64,000 nucleotides of DNA from Moringa oleifera (taxonomy: Eukaryota > Streptophyta > Magnoliopsida > Brassicales > Moringaceae), in assembly GCA_021397835.1 (NCBI GenBank), contig JAJFZO010000609.1, forward strand, positions 1,366,501-1,430,500, read 5' to 3'. This document shows, one piece after another, positions 36,600 through 48,989 of the stretch (within the stretch, counting starts at the first letter, position 1; each line of letters begins with the position of its first letter). The notes under the pieces are model-generated. The model was not told the origin of the DNA and searched no databases. It was given only the letters and a program-made list of their open reading frames with translations. The position numbers and the translations under genes are program-made.

Positions 36600-39500
36600 A
36601 GATGTCTTTCGACTTGAATCTTCGTGCAGTGAACATATCTTAAAATATACTAGAGTAACTTGTAGTTTTGAGCTTTATCAATAATAACATTTGATACACA
36701 ACTTCTCTAAGGTGTAATTCAAAGAATCCCGTGCTTTACGACCATGCACAGATATCCTAGCATAGTGAATACTCTAAGGATTTTTACCATAAATTTTATA
36801 GAAAGCGATCGAACTTCCACATTCACATAGGTAAATTTATCAAGAATACTCTTGTAGTTAGGTACTTCAGTATAGAACTCCTTAAGAGTTAATGTTCAAC
36901 TCAACCTTAACTTTTGCTTCAAGATTTCATGCTTTTAATGAAATGGATCTCATAATAGCATTATCCATCTCATATCACTTTATCACTTGTATTTACCCTT
37001 TGAGCCTTTTTTTTGGGATCTTCAGTCTAAAGGTTAGGTTAACATCATGAGTGACTCATCGTATAAGCATCACTTTTGTTTTTTTTCGAGGTTTTAAAAC
37101 CTTCCCTTTAGCTAGTTTTTTTGTCAAATGATCAACCAAGTTATCATAAGAATGTACATGATCCACTTTAATAGCTCCTGTAAAAGGAAACACTCTAACA
37201 GTACTGTGCTTATGACGTATCCGTCATATCTTACCATTATAATAACAATTCTAAATCTTTGCAATAGTCATGATACTATTACAATGGATTAAGTGCAATT
37301 GGTGCTGATCGTAGCTAGCAGACTTTTAAACTAGCATACTACCTCACTAGTAGTAGCCAACATTAACATCTCAGACTTCAATATAGATTAAGCCAAAATA
37401 ATCAATTTTTTAGACTTCTATGAAATAACTCTATTGGTAATACTAAAAATATAGCCGTTAGTTGACTTGGAGTTTTCTAACAAAAAATATTCCAATCAAC
37501 ATCATTATATCATTTTAAAATAATGAGAAAATTTTAACAATGTAATCTCAAGTTCATAGTCCTCTTGAGGTACCTCATAATGTTTTCAATAGTATGTTAA
37601 TGCTCGATACCACATTTACTGGTAAATCAACATAGTAATCCCATAACATAAGTTATGTCAAGCTTAATACAGTCAATAGCATAATATAAGCTACTCATGA
37701 TACTTATATACTCAGTTTGTCTAGCCACTATATTCAATGTTCTTGAGCAACTTCACAATAAGATCCTAAGGAGTACAAGCAAGTCTGCAGTCAAAGTAAT
37801 TATATTTCTTTAATATCTTCTCAATGTAATGAGATTGATCTAAAGAAAGTTCCTTTTTTGACTTAGTTATTTTTATTCCAAAGATCATATTAGTTTTTCT
37901 TATGCCTTTCATATCAAAGTTAGCACTAAATAAATATTTTACATTATTTACGACATGAATGTTAGAGCAAAAAATAAACAAATGATCCATATAAAGACAT
38001 ATGATAGTGCACAAGTTATTTTTTAATTTATAATAAATGCACTCATCACTTTGATTTACTTTATTCTATTGATCAAACACTGCAAATCCTTTAAGTTAGA
38101 ATATGTAAATCTCTTCTTCTAATTCACTATTTTGGAATGTAGTTTTAACATCCATTTAATGTAATACTAGATCATGAATAGAACCAAATGCATTAGCACA
38201 CATATTAATGTTATTCTAGAGACAACTAAAATCATGCCAAAAAATTTTTCATTTTTCTTTTTGTTTATACCTTTTGGCTGTAAGATGAGCGTTGTACTTT
38301 TTTATATACCCTCGAGTTTTAATTTTTTATTAAGTACCAAATTTTCACCTATTACTTTGCAACCTAAAGGCAAATTAACTAGATGTCAAGTTCTATTAGG
38401 GTCAAGAGAGTTCATTTTATCATTAATTACTTCTTCTCATAAGTTGACATCTAAAGAAAACAAGGTTATTTGAAGTGTTTGGGGGTCTTCTTTTATGGTA
38501 TGCATAAAAGTTAGTTTCATAATCCTTAGAGGTTCTAATTTATTTACTTCTTCTAATTCATTTACGTCCTTAACATGCTCTTTTAAATCAAAGAATTTAT
38601 ATGTCTTACTATTCATAATATTTCTTATGAACGTACATTTCATATGCTCTATTAGGAAGTTTATTCCTTTTAAGATCAAGAATTCAGACATAGCTCAAGC
38701 AAGCTCAAGTTCTTAAATAAGATAAGTTGGGTTGCTTATTTTTCAAGCTTTTATAGGGAAAGATTTTACTTATGGACTTAGGAACTCTATTAAGTACATA
38801 ACACACAGTTAATAAAACTTTCCTTTACCAGTGAGAAGCTACACTTGAGTTTAGTAAAATGGTAATTACTAATTTAGTAAGAGTCATATTTTTCCTTTCA
38901 GCTTTGCCATTCATTTCAGGATAATAAGGTGCAATCTTTTCATGAATTGTTCTATTGATTTTATAAAATTTAATAAAAGGACCAGAATCATTACTCAGTA
39001 CTTTTATCACTACGTAATCTCTTTACCTTTTTATCGGTTGATTTTCAATCTCAGTTAAAAATGATTTAAACATGTCAAATATTTTATTTTTATTTTTCAT
39101 TAGATATATATAAGTATAATAAGAACAATCATCAATAAAAGTAATGAAGCATCATTTTTCATTTCTCATTAAAACACCATTAAATTCATAAATATAAGAG
39201 TGAATCAATTTAAGAGGTTTAGTTTCTCTAAGTACTGATTTATATATGGTTTTTGTAATCTTAGTTTGACTATAATATTTCACATTTTTTAAAGTTATTC
39301 AAAGATAATTTAAGGATAAGTTCTAAAGTATTGATGGTCTTAATTATCCATTTATTTACATGATAGAGTCTACCATGCTAAATATTAAACGTACACAATA
39401 TTTAAGTAGAAGATAATGCTTTGTTAATATAAATATTCAATTTAAACGTGCCATCAGTGGTCTATCCCTTCCCAAAGAAATATTATTCTTTATTATTGTA

Positions 39501-40660
39501 TACAAGTTAGCCCTTATAGTTTAAGTAAACCCAAACCCAACCTTATTGAGAATATAGTCCAAAACTAAATTCTTTCTCATCTTTGGAGTATACATTTCAA
39601 GATGACATTCTTTTTGAAGGTAAACTTTAATTATACTTCAAGGTACTAGTAACTATAATGGAGTGAGAATCACCCAGTAGTACTTTCTTGTCATCAACCA
39701 TAGAATAAGACTTGAACATGTCTCGATCATAGTATACGTGGTGAAAAGCATGAGTATCTACCTATCACCCATTAAATCCACCAACAAGGTTAATCTCTGA
39801 TATCATAGCAATCAATTAGTCTTTGGTTAGGTTCATTTGTGGGTCAGGACGAGGTCTATTCTAGTAATTCCTAGTCATGTGACTAAGTTTATTATAGCTA
39901 TAACACATGAAGGTGTTATTTCAGTGAGGTGGTTCAGTTCTATTTTGCGAGAGATTTCTATTGTCATTTTTATGGCTCTAATTAGTGTTTTGGTTTTGAT
40001 TTTTCATATTCTTTTCTTTTGATTCCAAAAGGACTTTTTATTGACTCCATTGTTGAAAAAAAATGAGAACTTCATCTCTTTAATTTTGTTTTGAGCTTTA
40101 TTTTTAATATAAGGGTAGGTGATTAGACCTTATGGGGAAAATTTTTCACTTTTATACCCAAAGACATATCTAAAATCCTTCAAACTAAGAGGTAACTTAT
40201 TTATCATAAAAAAAACTTGAAATTATTCAGTTAAAGGCTTACCTTTAGAGATAATCTCTTGCACTATTTTTGTTAGTTTATGCAATTGAACTTTCATAAA
40301 TTTGTCATCAATCATTGTGAACTTTAACTATTAATTAACTACAAATTTTTTGGTTCTAGTCTCCTTAGTGTCATACTTCTTTTGAAGCATCTTCCATATT
40401 TCCTTGGTAGACTTATCAAAATTGTAATAGTCATATAGATTATCAGATAGTCTATTGAGAATAAAATTCTTACATAAAAAATCATTTTCTACCCATGATT
40501 CAAAATCTCTTCTTTCAACAGTAGTAAGGTCAATAGACATGATAGATTTTTCAATATTAATTATAGATGCAACCTTTTTTATAGTAAAAGAAAATATTTT
40601 TAAGCTCTATCTTTTAAAGTTGCACCCTTAAAATGAAATAGTTTATTCAAATCAGCAGTA
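36600..40660 (-). pseudogene. Copia Gag-integrase-reverse transcriptase polyprotein, broken
   Basis: Readable minus-strand pieces are the following. Gag lies at 40660-40331, with ERRDFESWVENDFLCKNFIL and STKEIWKMLQKKYDTKETRT. The integrase C-terminal part lies at 39010-38825 (YYPEMNGKAERKNMTL; the family has P-Y-S-P-E-x-N-G). Reverse transcriptase lies at 38014-37766, around LYMDHLFIF where the family has the catalytic Y-V-D-D-x-L, so one Asp is His and the active site is lost. It continues SKKELSLDQSHYIEKILKKY. RNase H should follow toward 36600 but is too decayed to read. Stops interrupt every domain. Confidence 0.85.
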
Positions 40661-40697
40661 GTAGAACAAGTTCAGTAAAAGATATGGCAATACTAGG

Positions 40698-41679
40698 CAA
40701 AAATAAAAATGATGTTGTTAATTTCTGTTAGGTTGAGTATTATACTAGGTCACTATCTTTAAGACGTTTAGTGACTATACTCTTGACGTGCAGTAATGTA
40801 CAACTCCGTTCTTCCTAAGATAAAACAACCCAAAATGAGCTGTTTCATATCTCTTATGCATGGTAAGGAACCAAAAATATTTTCACCTTCAAATGTTGCT
40901 TGAAATCAAAAAAAAAAAAAAAACACAAATAAATTATAGATCAGAGGAAGTGAAGGAAAGCTTGGAAGTTCCCATGGATGTAGGAAAACAGTTGGAGTTG
41001 AGAGATAGAAAGAGTTGATGGGAAATAATTGATAGGAGACAATTATTGAGAAAGAACTACAAGGAAAGTTGGGAGAAAGCTACTAGGTGAGTTAGGAGAG
41101 AGCTATTACTTAGGTTCTTTTAACTAATAGATAGGATGCCTTTTTAATATGAAAAGGTAGTGAGAGACTTACGAGAAGATAAGGGCACGATCACCATGTA
41201 AAAAAAAATGTGAAGGGTGGTTATATGGGTAAGTAGATGCCTAATTTGCCATATTGCATGAGACTTGGTCTTTGATGATCAGACCAAGCGACGTTACTTA
41301 TAGATTTGAGCTGGTGGGCAATTTTAAGTAAATATACCGAAGGAAAGCTTGATCTCCTACTATTCGTGCCTCTACTTGGTTTCCAAAAATAAATAAAATA
41401 AATGCTTTTTTTCTTTCAAAAAATTAAGGAATTGCCTAGCCTGGACTAGGGCTTAGCATGGTTAGCTAGTCAAATGGAAAATGGCAATGGCATGTGTGTG
41501 TTGTAGACCTACATGGGTCTATATCCTCTTTCTTTTACAAAATTGGGATTCCTTTTGGGACTAAAATTATTTAAAAATTTACACTTTACATATAACTCCA
41601 AAGAGTAGTATTTTTTGGTATACAAAGCACTTTCTTACATTTTTCAAACTAATTTTTAAATTTATTTATTTTTTTAACA
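40698..41679 (-). repeat. Copia 5' LTR
   Basis: The minus strand starts TGTTAAAAAAATAAAT at 41679. Its inner end, near 40698, lies about 40 bases before the first gag similarity. The primer-binding site just inside is too decayed to be sure of. Confidence 0.8.
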
Positions 41680-41689
41680 TGAATTTCAT

Positions 41690-41970
41690 CCTTAAGCTTA
41701 CCAATCATCAACTTTTTCTTTTCAATTTTCACTTGGGCCAGAATATCAACCCTAGCAATCTTCTTCTACGCTTGATAGTCCATATTAATTTGTGCTTACT
41801 TCTTATCTAGTTACAACAAAAAGAACTTCAATGAGATGTTAAAGTTTTGTTCCAAAGATTTCATTACTTATAAGAGATCATCTACTTTCTAGTCCATCTG
41901 TCTTATGAGCCTAATTTGAGTCTCTTTCTCATCCTAGTGAGAGTAGAAGATTTCTTAAAGGAAAGATGGT
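41690..41970 (-). pseudogene. Coding-like fragment rich in Lys, Glu and Leu, unassigned
   Basis: Just outside the copia 5' LTR the minus strand gives a nearly open reading: ETQIRLIRQMD, then KVDDLL, VMKSLEQNFN, and after stops KKIARVDILAQVKIEKKKLM. The heptad-like spacing of hydrophobic residues suggests a coiled coil. It may be part of a gene or element that was interrupted here. I do not recognise the family. Confidence 0.3.
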
Positions 41971-42129
41971 ATACTTCTCTGTGGTCTTCTTACTAAATTT
42001 TAGTTAGAGAAATTAACCAAATTATATCTTTTAATTGAGCAATCATGTGGAAACCAACAGCTATAGTGCCAAAAACCAATAATATTCTAAAGTTAGATCC
42101 ACTTTTGAGAATTTGCTACTCTCAAACTC

Positions 42130-42770
42130 AGACTATGATATTAAGCTTTCATTTGCAAAACTCATCTATTAAATACCGAAGCACAATATTTTCTAAATCT
42201 CGGTAAGTTCTGAATCATCATTGTAGCCACCATTATGGCTATTGCTACACTTACCAGCTCCTTTCTTTTATTAACCTTTAAGAAGTCATTTTCTCCTAAA
42301 CTTTTTCATTCAAATCTCTCTCTCCCATATTTTCCCATTTCTTTCCTCCCTTTTTTTCTTGTAAAACTAATTTTTTGGTTGATGTGTGCATCAAGAGAAA
42401 TCACAAGAAATGAAGAAAGAAATAAAGGGCATATGTTGTGCATTGTTTTGTTGAAGTCCAAATTTATTTTTTTAATTAGCTTTTATTCTTAGTATTAAAA
42501 GTTGGTTAGCTATAATAAAGAGAAGAAAGGTTAGTTAGGAAATAGTAAGGCATATTCCATTACTGCTGAGCTCAGGAATGACTGGGCGTACAAAAGGAAA
42601 TGGTGCATAATGATCGACATAAAAATGACATGTACATAAACAAACTTTCCATCTTAAATATATACAACAACTCCCTTTCTCCCCTTCTAAAAATCTTGGT
42701 TTCTTTTACTGTGCCAATCTCTTATTCACACGATAATGTAATAGAAATTGGTCTTGAATTGCTAAGCACT
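42130..42770 (+). repeat. Possible 5' LTR of the gypsy relic at 42.8-46.1 kb
   Basis: Its position before a primer-site-like sequence suggests an LTR. No second copy is found after 46.1 kb, so the boundaries are not fixed and the call is positional. Confidence 0.3.
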
Positions 42771-42777
42771 CTCATCA

Positions 42778-42790
42778 TTAGTATCAAAGC
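42778..42790 (+). other. Decayed primer-binding site (initiator-Met tRNA type)
   Basis: TTAGTATCAAAGC resembles the plant retrotransposon primer site TTGGTATCAGAGC. It lies just before the gag relic of the following element, which supports an LTR ending near 42770. Confidence 0.5.
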
Positions 42791-42799
42791 TTGAGACTA

Positions 42800-45700
42800 G
42801 CAATGGGTGATTAAATTTCCATGTGTTTACAATGGGAAGTTGGTTAACAATAAAAACTTAAAGGGATTGAGGTCAAGTTTGATAGAAGCATCAACTAGCT
42901 AAGGATAGATTTGAAGCAGTTGGGAAATGACATAAGGAAAATGTTTGAGCAAGTTATAAGAAAAATTGATGCTAAGAAAATGTAGTTGATTCAGTGGAGG
43001 TTAAGCCAATAAGTAAAGGAATAGTTGAATCCTCTTTGCCCAAGTTTGAGCAATCGGTGGCCACTAAAGAGATTATTAATGAGGCTACATGTTCTTTGCC
43101 AAAACATTGTAAGCATGGTTGTCTTCAATTTCCTTAGTCTGAAGGTGAGGATTTTATCGGGTGGTTGATGAAGGCTCAACAATACTTTGAGGTTGAGTAG
43201 GTCCTAGAAGAAAGTAAAGTTAGGACAGTGATGATGCATTTAGAAGGAAGGGATCTGCACTAGCATCAACATTATGACAATGCCAATGGAGGTTTAGCTT
43301 CTTTGTAGTGGAATGGTGATCCACAGGACATGCATAGGAGAATTGATGACTCCGTTTCTAACCTACATTGGATTTTGTATCCTTGAAGCAAGCAGGGTTG
43401 TGGATCAAAACTATGACCAATTTTTGTTGCTCTTCAATACATTGTAGCTCTTATCAAACGACTCTTTGAATATTTTCATCAGTAACCTTACACTTAAAAT
43501 TACTAATTATGTAAGATTATTCTTCCTAATATCTCTAACACTTGTCTATAAATTAACCAAGTAATTAGGGCTCTTCAATCATAGCACCTCTTAAAAATCT
43601 TATATCCCTTATAGAACACCACTGCTAGTACCACCAAATATTCCTTCTTTCACTTCTTAATGGAGAACATCACCATTATAACCCCTATTACATATCCTTA
43701 TGAATATCCTTATTATTTAGAGTAGGGACTCTAACAATTCTAAATTTACCAGTGATACCTTATTTTGAAATCCAAACACTGCTCAAATATTCACCACATT
43801 AGTTTAATCACTAGACAAAAAAAAAAGATGATGAAAGGAAGAACAACCTTTTTATGTAGGTTGGATTAAAATATTCATATAATCATGAATGTACTAAGTC
43901 ATGATTGTATCACATTTTAGTGGAACATCATGTTGAAAATGAATATGAACTTGAGGAATTTTATTATGAAGAGCATATGAAGGAATTGAAGGCTACTTCT
44001 AAGAATGAGGATACTAGACCTACCATTTCACTCCATGGTATGATAGGTTTAGATAACTTCCAAACAATGTACACACAAGACATGATAAAAAAAATCAGAA
44101 TGCCACTTTTCCATGATAATGGTGACACCTATAATTTTCAAAATCAAAAGATTATTAAGAGGACATGAGGTAACTTATAGATTATTAAGGGTATCACTAT
44201 GACTTTAGTGGCCTCAATCAAACTATTGATTTTTATTTTTTTGATTGCCTTTTCAATGGTGTGATGTAATATTATGCATTTAGTGGCCTTTCTCTCTCGA
44301 AGCTATATCATGAGACCTTAAGGAGCTCATTATGATGTTCGTTTAGAAGTAGACATAGGTAGTCTGAAAACAGGCTGCAACTTGGTCATATTTTATTCAT
44401 GTCCAAAAGGAATTCTTCTAAAGTGATAAGTTCCATAGGGAGAGGAGCTTAAACTATGTTACTTAATGTTTTTACTTAGGCAACTTGTCAGATAATGGAA
44501 GTTGATTTTGTTAACTTACCCTTAGAATTGCAATAGTTGTTAGCAGTTACCTCTACATTTTTTAAAGTTCCAAGGTAATTGACACCTCTTAGGGTTCATA
44601 ACCATAAGGTTCCTCTTGTGGATAACACTCAAACTCTTAATATTAGGCCTTATAGATACCCTACAGTGCGAAAGAATGAACTTGAGAAGATGGTGAATAA
44701 GATGCTAGATACTAGCATTATAAGGGACAAAAATAACTCTTTTGCATCACCTATGGCTTTGGTAAAGAAGAAGGATGGATCAATGTACTTCTCCAAGCTG
44801 GATTTGAGATTTAGATATCATAAAATTCTAATGCATGAAGCTGACATTCACAAAATAGCCTTCAAAACTCACTAAAGGAATTATGAGTTCCTAGTAATGC
44901 CGTTTGGTTTGAAAAATACACCTCAACTTTTCAAAGCCTTATGAACTCCACTTTTAGACCATACCTAAGGACCTTTATTTTAGTCTTTTTTGATGATGTA
45001 TTTTATACTCAAAGGATTAAGAGACTCTTTTGGTTCCTCTATAAATGGCATTGAGTTGCTTAAGTAGAAAAAGTTATTTGTCAAGAAGAGCAAGTGCGAC
45101 TTTAGATCCACTAAAGTAGAATATTTAGGTCATATAATCAATGGGAATTTAGTGTCCATGGATGCAAAGAAAGTTGAGTGTGTGGTGCAATGGCTAATAT
45201 CAGGTTCAATCAAGGAACTAAGAAGCTTCTTTAACCTTATTAGCTATAATAGGAAGTTTATTTAAGGGTACCATTGCAATTAAAATTTATAACAAAGTCG
45301 CTTAAAAGAGTGGGTTTCATTAGTTAGTGGTTGCTTAACAGACTTTTGACAACTTGCAGACTACAATAGTGATTGCTCCTATTCTAGTTGTACCTGATTT
45401 CATTAAGGAGTTTATTGTTGAAGTTAATGTATCAAGCCATAGTATTGAGGTTATCTTGAGCCATGGAGAAGAACCAGTGGCCAATTTTAGCAAAGCTTTA
45501 TCACTTAGACATTAAAAATTGTCCATCTATGAAAAAGAAATGATGGCCATATTAATGGTTGTTAAGAAGTGATTGTCTTTCTACTAGGTAGACATTGAGA
45601 TTAAAATAGATCACCAGAGGTTCTTGCTAAACCAAAGATTGTTACACTAGCATAACAACAATGGGTTCTAAGGATGATGAGTTATGACTATGAAGTTTTT

Positions 45701-46130
45701 TATAAAGAAGGCACTTCAAATATGGTAGTTGGATACTTTCTCTAGAAGGCCTCAAAGGGAGTTGCTAGCCATCATTGCTATTGATAAGATACAATTCAAT
45801 TGACCACAGATCTTCAACTAGCTCAATTGATTATTAACTTGTAGCATTATTTTCACAGTTTAGCTACCGGTGGTCACTTTAGAGTACATGCAAAAATAGC
45901 TAGAATCAATGCTATAGTTTTTTTGGAAAGGGTTGAAGAGATGAGTGAGGGAGCTTGCGAGGGAATATGCCACTTGCCAACCGTGCAAGTATGATAGTTC
46001 TACCTATCTATGGTTGCTCTAACCCATGCTAGTTTCAAACATAATTTAGCCTAATGTCTTAATGGATTTTATTAAGAAACTACCTAAGATAAAGGGTAAG
46101 GACATTACTATGGTGGACTTAACCAAGAGG
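42800..46130 (+). pseudogene. Decayed Ty3/gypsy Gag-Pol
   Basis: Plus-strand pieces in gypsy order. Gag at about 43140-43290 includes EGEDFIGWLMKAQQYFEVE. A linker frame lies at 43905-44168. Reverse transcriptase runs from 44579 to 45260, with RPYRYPTVRKNELEKMV, FASPMALVKKKDGSMYF, SKLDLRFRYHKILMHEADIH and then MPFGLKNTP. The catalytic FFDDVF is retained at about 44985-45002, and EYLGHIINGNLVSMDAKKVE is also readable. RNase H pieces follow near 45430-45600. An integrase zinc-binding relic (TGGHFRVHAKIA) lies near 45860. Stops and shifts occur between and inside domains. The wording fits a chromovirus-like element, but the lineage is not certain. Confidence 0.85.
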
Positions 46131-46151
46131 AAACAAAAATATACTTAAAAT

Positions 46152-46188
46152 TATATATATGTATGTAGGTAGGTATGTATGTATATAT
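46152..46188. repeat. TATG/TAGG microsatellite
   Basis: A mixed run of ATATATG, TATG and TAGG units lies just past the gypsy relic. Confidence 0.8.
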
Positions 46189-46357
46189 AAAATCAATACA
46201 TGACTCACCAGATTAAAAATGCTTCTAACTTAAGTATAATGAATTGAAGTAATAGCACTAGAATGGCAAAGTTGCTTACATGGCTTGGTGATAAGAAACA
46301 AATTGCTGTATTAAGGAGTTGTTAAGAAGGAATATTATAAAATTAATTAAAAATAAA

Positions 46358-46680
46358 TATAAATTTTGCTATAAAAAAGTGCCAAGTAAGTTTTAAATAT
46401 TCTTTCATTTTAACATTTATTTGTCAAAAATAATTATTGATTTGAAGATTAATTCATCAAATAATTCTATTAAAAATTACTCAAGAGTTCATATCATGAA
46501 ACAAATTGACAAAAAGGGATATGAATTTACCATAAAAATATCTATCAAGTAAGTTCTAAATGTACTCTCATGCTTTATTATTAATTTTCAAAATAATTAT
46601 TGATGTGTACATTAAAATTATTGTGTGAAATAAACTATTTACTTATTTATTTGTGGGTTTCTATTTCACTCAAAAATCAA
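46358..46680. repeat. Two tandem copies of a unit of about 162 bp
   Basis: 46358 onward (ATAAATTTTGCTATAAAAAA, then CAAGTAAGTTTTAAAT, CAAAAATAATTATTGAT) is repeated from 46520 (ATGAATTTACCATAAAAATA, CAAGTAAGTTCTAAAT, CAAAATAATTATTGAT). The copies are diverged, and no further copy is seen. Confidence 0.7.
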
Positions 46681-46754
46681 GTTTATATGCCCTTTTTTTA
46701 TGTGATGCAAATTAAAAAATATCATCAAAAGATCTATAACATGTTGTAGTTGTG

Positions 46755-47565
46755 CTAATAATTAATGCAAGAGCTAAAATGATCAAGGAAGCACTTACTA
46801 AATTTATTCATGAAATTTGAAATGATTCAAAAATAATGCAATGGAAGATGGTTTCCTCAAGATTTGTTGAAAGATTTTCCAAATAAAGCTTTAATTAACA
46901 TGATTCAAGTTTTCTAATAATTTGGAAGAGTTCATCAAAGAGAACTCCTACTTATGCATGGAATAATCTAAAGGAGTTCCTCAAAGAGAAAAACTCCAAC
47001 TTGTATACAAAATAACCTAGAAGAGTTTCTCAAAGAGAAAAATTCAAATTTGTATGAATTAAGCTTAGTTTAGTTTAGTTTATTTATTTATTTTAAAAAG
47101 ATATGTAAGACTAAGTTAAACGTAGGATATTTTATTTTCTCAATATCTATAATATAATTAGGGAATCCAATTGATTAGTAATTCTATTTTTCTCATTATT
47201 TGTAGTATAATTAAGAATTTTAGTTGACTAAGAATTTTAGTTACCTAAATTTACAGATCTCTTTTTGTATTTCAATATCATTAGTAGCACATTGGAATAA
47301 TATCAGATTTTAGATTTTAGTCATATTTTTTGTGAGAGCTATTTCTCTTTGGTTTTTTATGAACTTTTGAGAACTTATTGAAATTCTCCGTGACATTCAC
47401 CTTCATTTTATCAGTCAATCCTTCTATTATTGATTATGGCATCTTCATCATACCAAAGTTTTTGCTTTGCGACAAGCAATGGATTGCAGTTATCAAACAA
47501 ACCTATTTCTAAGAAATATTGGAGACCTATCTTGATTAGATTTCCTTAGTTCTTAACAGGTTTCA
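46755..47565 (+). repeat. LTR-like repeat, copy A
   Basis: Shares with 47885-48560, in the same orientation, GATCAAGGAA, TTCATTCATGA, GAAAGATTTT, GTTCATCAAAGAGAA, AAGCTTA..TTTA and ATTATGGCAT near its end. Just after it, TTGGTGTTAAAGTTAG at 47572 resembles a worn Met-tRNA primer site, so this may be the 5' LTR of a short non-autonomous element. Confidence 0.6.
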
Positions 47566-47571
47566 TATGAG

Positions 47572-47884
47572 TTGGTGTTAAAGTTAGTTCTAGTCTCAAG
47601 TTTGCTTATCCTTTTTATAATTATATTTGCTTTTAATTTTAAGTTCATTTTTCTTAATTTAACACATACATTAAAAAAAGAGGAAAAATTAAAAGGAAGT
47701 CGTTAAGCTTCGCATTGTATTAAAAAAAAAAAAGAGTATGATATAAAGATTCAAAAAAGAGCTGCTATTGAAGCATTCACCTCAGTGCTTTTTAATGAAG
47801 ATTTAAGAATAAATTTTTTCAAAAGAGAGGGAACAATGCGAATAAATGATCATCATCAAAAAAATCTATTAAATGTCATAATTA
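47572..47884 (+). other. Short non-coding interior between LTR-like copies A and B
   Basis: About 300 bases with no open frame. If A and B are LTRs, this is the remaining interior of a deleted or TRIM-like element. A purine-rich stretch (AAGAGGAAAAATTAAAAGGAA) lies near 47677. Confidence 0.4.
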
Positions 47885-48560
47885 GGTAGTTACCAAGATA
47901 TTAATGGACAAAAGGATCAAGGAACCATTTAATGAGTTCATTCATGAGATTTGGACAAATTTAGAAATGATGCAGCAGAAGATGGGTTCAACAAGATTTT
48001 CTGAAAGATTTTTTCAAATAAACCCTACATTAACTTAAAGTTCTGAAATAATCTAAAAAAGTTCATCAAAGAGAAGAACTCTAATTGCATATAAAATAAT
48101 AATATAGAAGCATTTCTTAAAAAGAAGAACTTCAATTTACATGAGTCAAGCTTATTTTATTTTATTTTTTAAAAAGATAAACAAGACTCAGATAAACTTA
48201 GTTAAAAGTATGATATTTTATTTCTTTAACATTTGAAGTATAATTGAGGATTCTAGTTGATTAGAAATTCTCCTCCTTTAATATTTACAGCATTATTAGA
48301 GATTTTAGTTGATTAAAAATTTTAATTGTCTAAATTCATGGACTTCTTTTTATATTTAAAAAATATTTTAGCTTATTGAAAAATAGATTTTATTTTATAT
48401 TTCAATCATATTATTTGTCAAAGCTAATTTTCTTTGATTTTTTTGAGATTATAGAATATCAAAATTCTCCATGGCATTCACGTTAGACTTGTCAATCAAT
48501 TATGTCATTATTAATTATGGCATTTTCATCATATAACCAATCATGATATGAACTTTGCTA
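47885..48560 (+). repeat. LTR-like repeat, copy B
   Basis: Direct partner of copy A, landmarks as given there. It ends near ATTATGGCATTTTCATCATA, which corresponds to ATTATGGCATCTTCATCATA in copy A. Confidence 0.6.
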
Positions 48561-48589
48561 AGATGAAAGCCAATCAAGATGAGTTTGTA

Positions 48590-48985
48590 AGATCTCCTAG
48601 AGATATAATTACATGATAATCATGACTCGTTGCTTATAGTAAAGTAACCTTGGTATGATGAAGATGTCATGTTTAATAATGAAAGTATTGATTGATAAGT
48701 CAAAGATGAACATCACAAACAATTTATATAAGTTCAAAAGTTCTTAAAGGACTAAATAGAATTAACACTCATAAAAGTATAATTAAAATTAAAATATAAT
48801 CCTATTTTAATAAGCTAGCAATTTTTTAAATATAAGAAGAGACTCTAATCGACTTGAATTTCTAATTATGTTGTAAATAATAAATAAATTAGAATTCTTA
48901 ATCAAGTAGAATTCTTAAATATGTTGTAATAATAATGGAATAAAATTTTCTATGTTTAAAAGAGTTCTGCTTATGATTTTAATAA
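48590..48985 (-). repeat. LTR-like repeat, copy C (inverted, partial)
   Basis: TTGGTATGATGAAGATGTCAT at about 48650, AATAATGAAAGTATTGATTGA and GACTCGTTGCTTATAG are the reverse complement of sequence near 47385-47490 in copy A. The inverted match continues to the TTAATCAAGTAGAATTCTTAA segment near 48900. It is in opposite orientation to A and B. Confidence 0.55.
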
Positions 48986-48989
48986 AATA

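Larger units (their letters stand above)
35658..41679 (-). mobile_element. Decayed Ty1/copia retrotransposon with both LTRs
   Basis: Two direct repeats of about 0.9-1.0 kb bracket a broken polyprotein: about 35658-36528 (3' LTR on the minus strand) and about 40698-41679 (5' LTR). They share AAAATAAAAATGATG, TTAGGTTGAGTA, AAAACAACCCA, CCTTCAAATGTTGCT, ACATGGGTCTAT and the AAACTAATTTTTA end. On the minus strand the order is gag, integrase, reverse transcriptase, which is the copia order. A purine tract (AAGTGGGAGAT on minus, 36538-36528) lies directly against the 3' LTR. TGAATTT occurs at both outer flanks (35642 and 41680) and may be the target duplication, although the inner LTR edge is uncertain by about ten bases. 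Confidence 0.85.
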
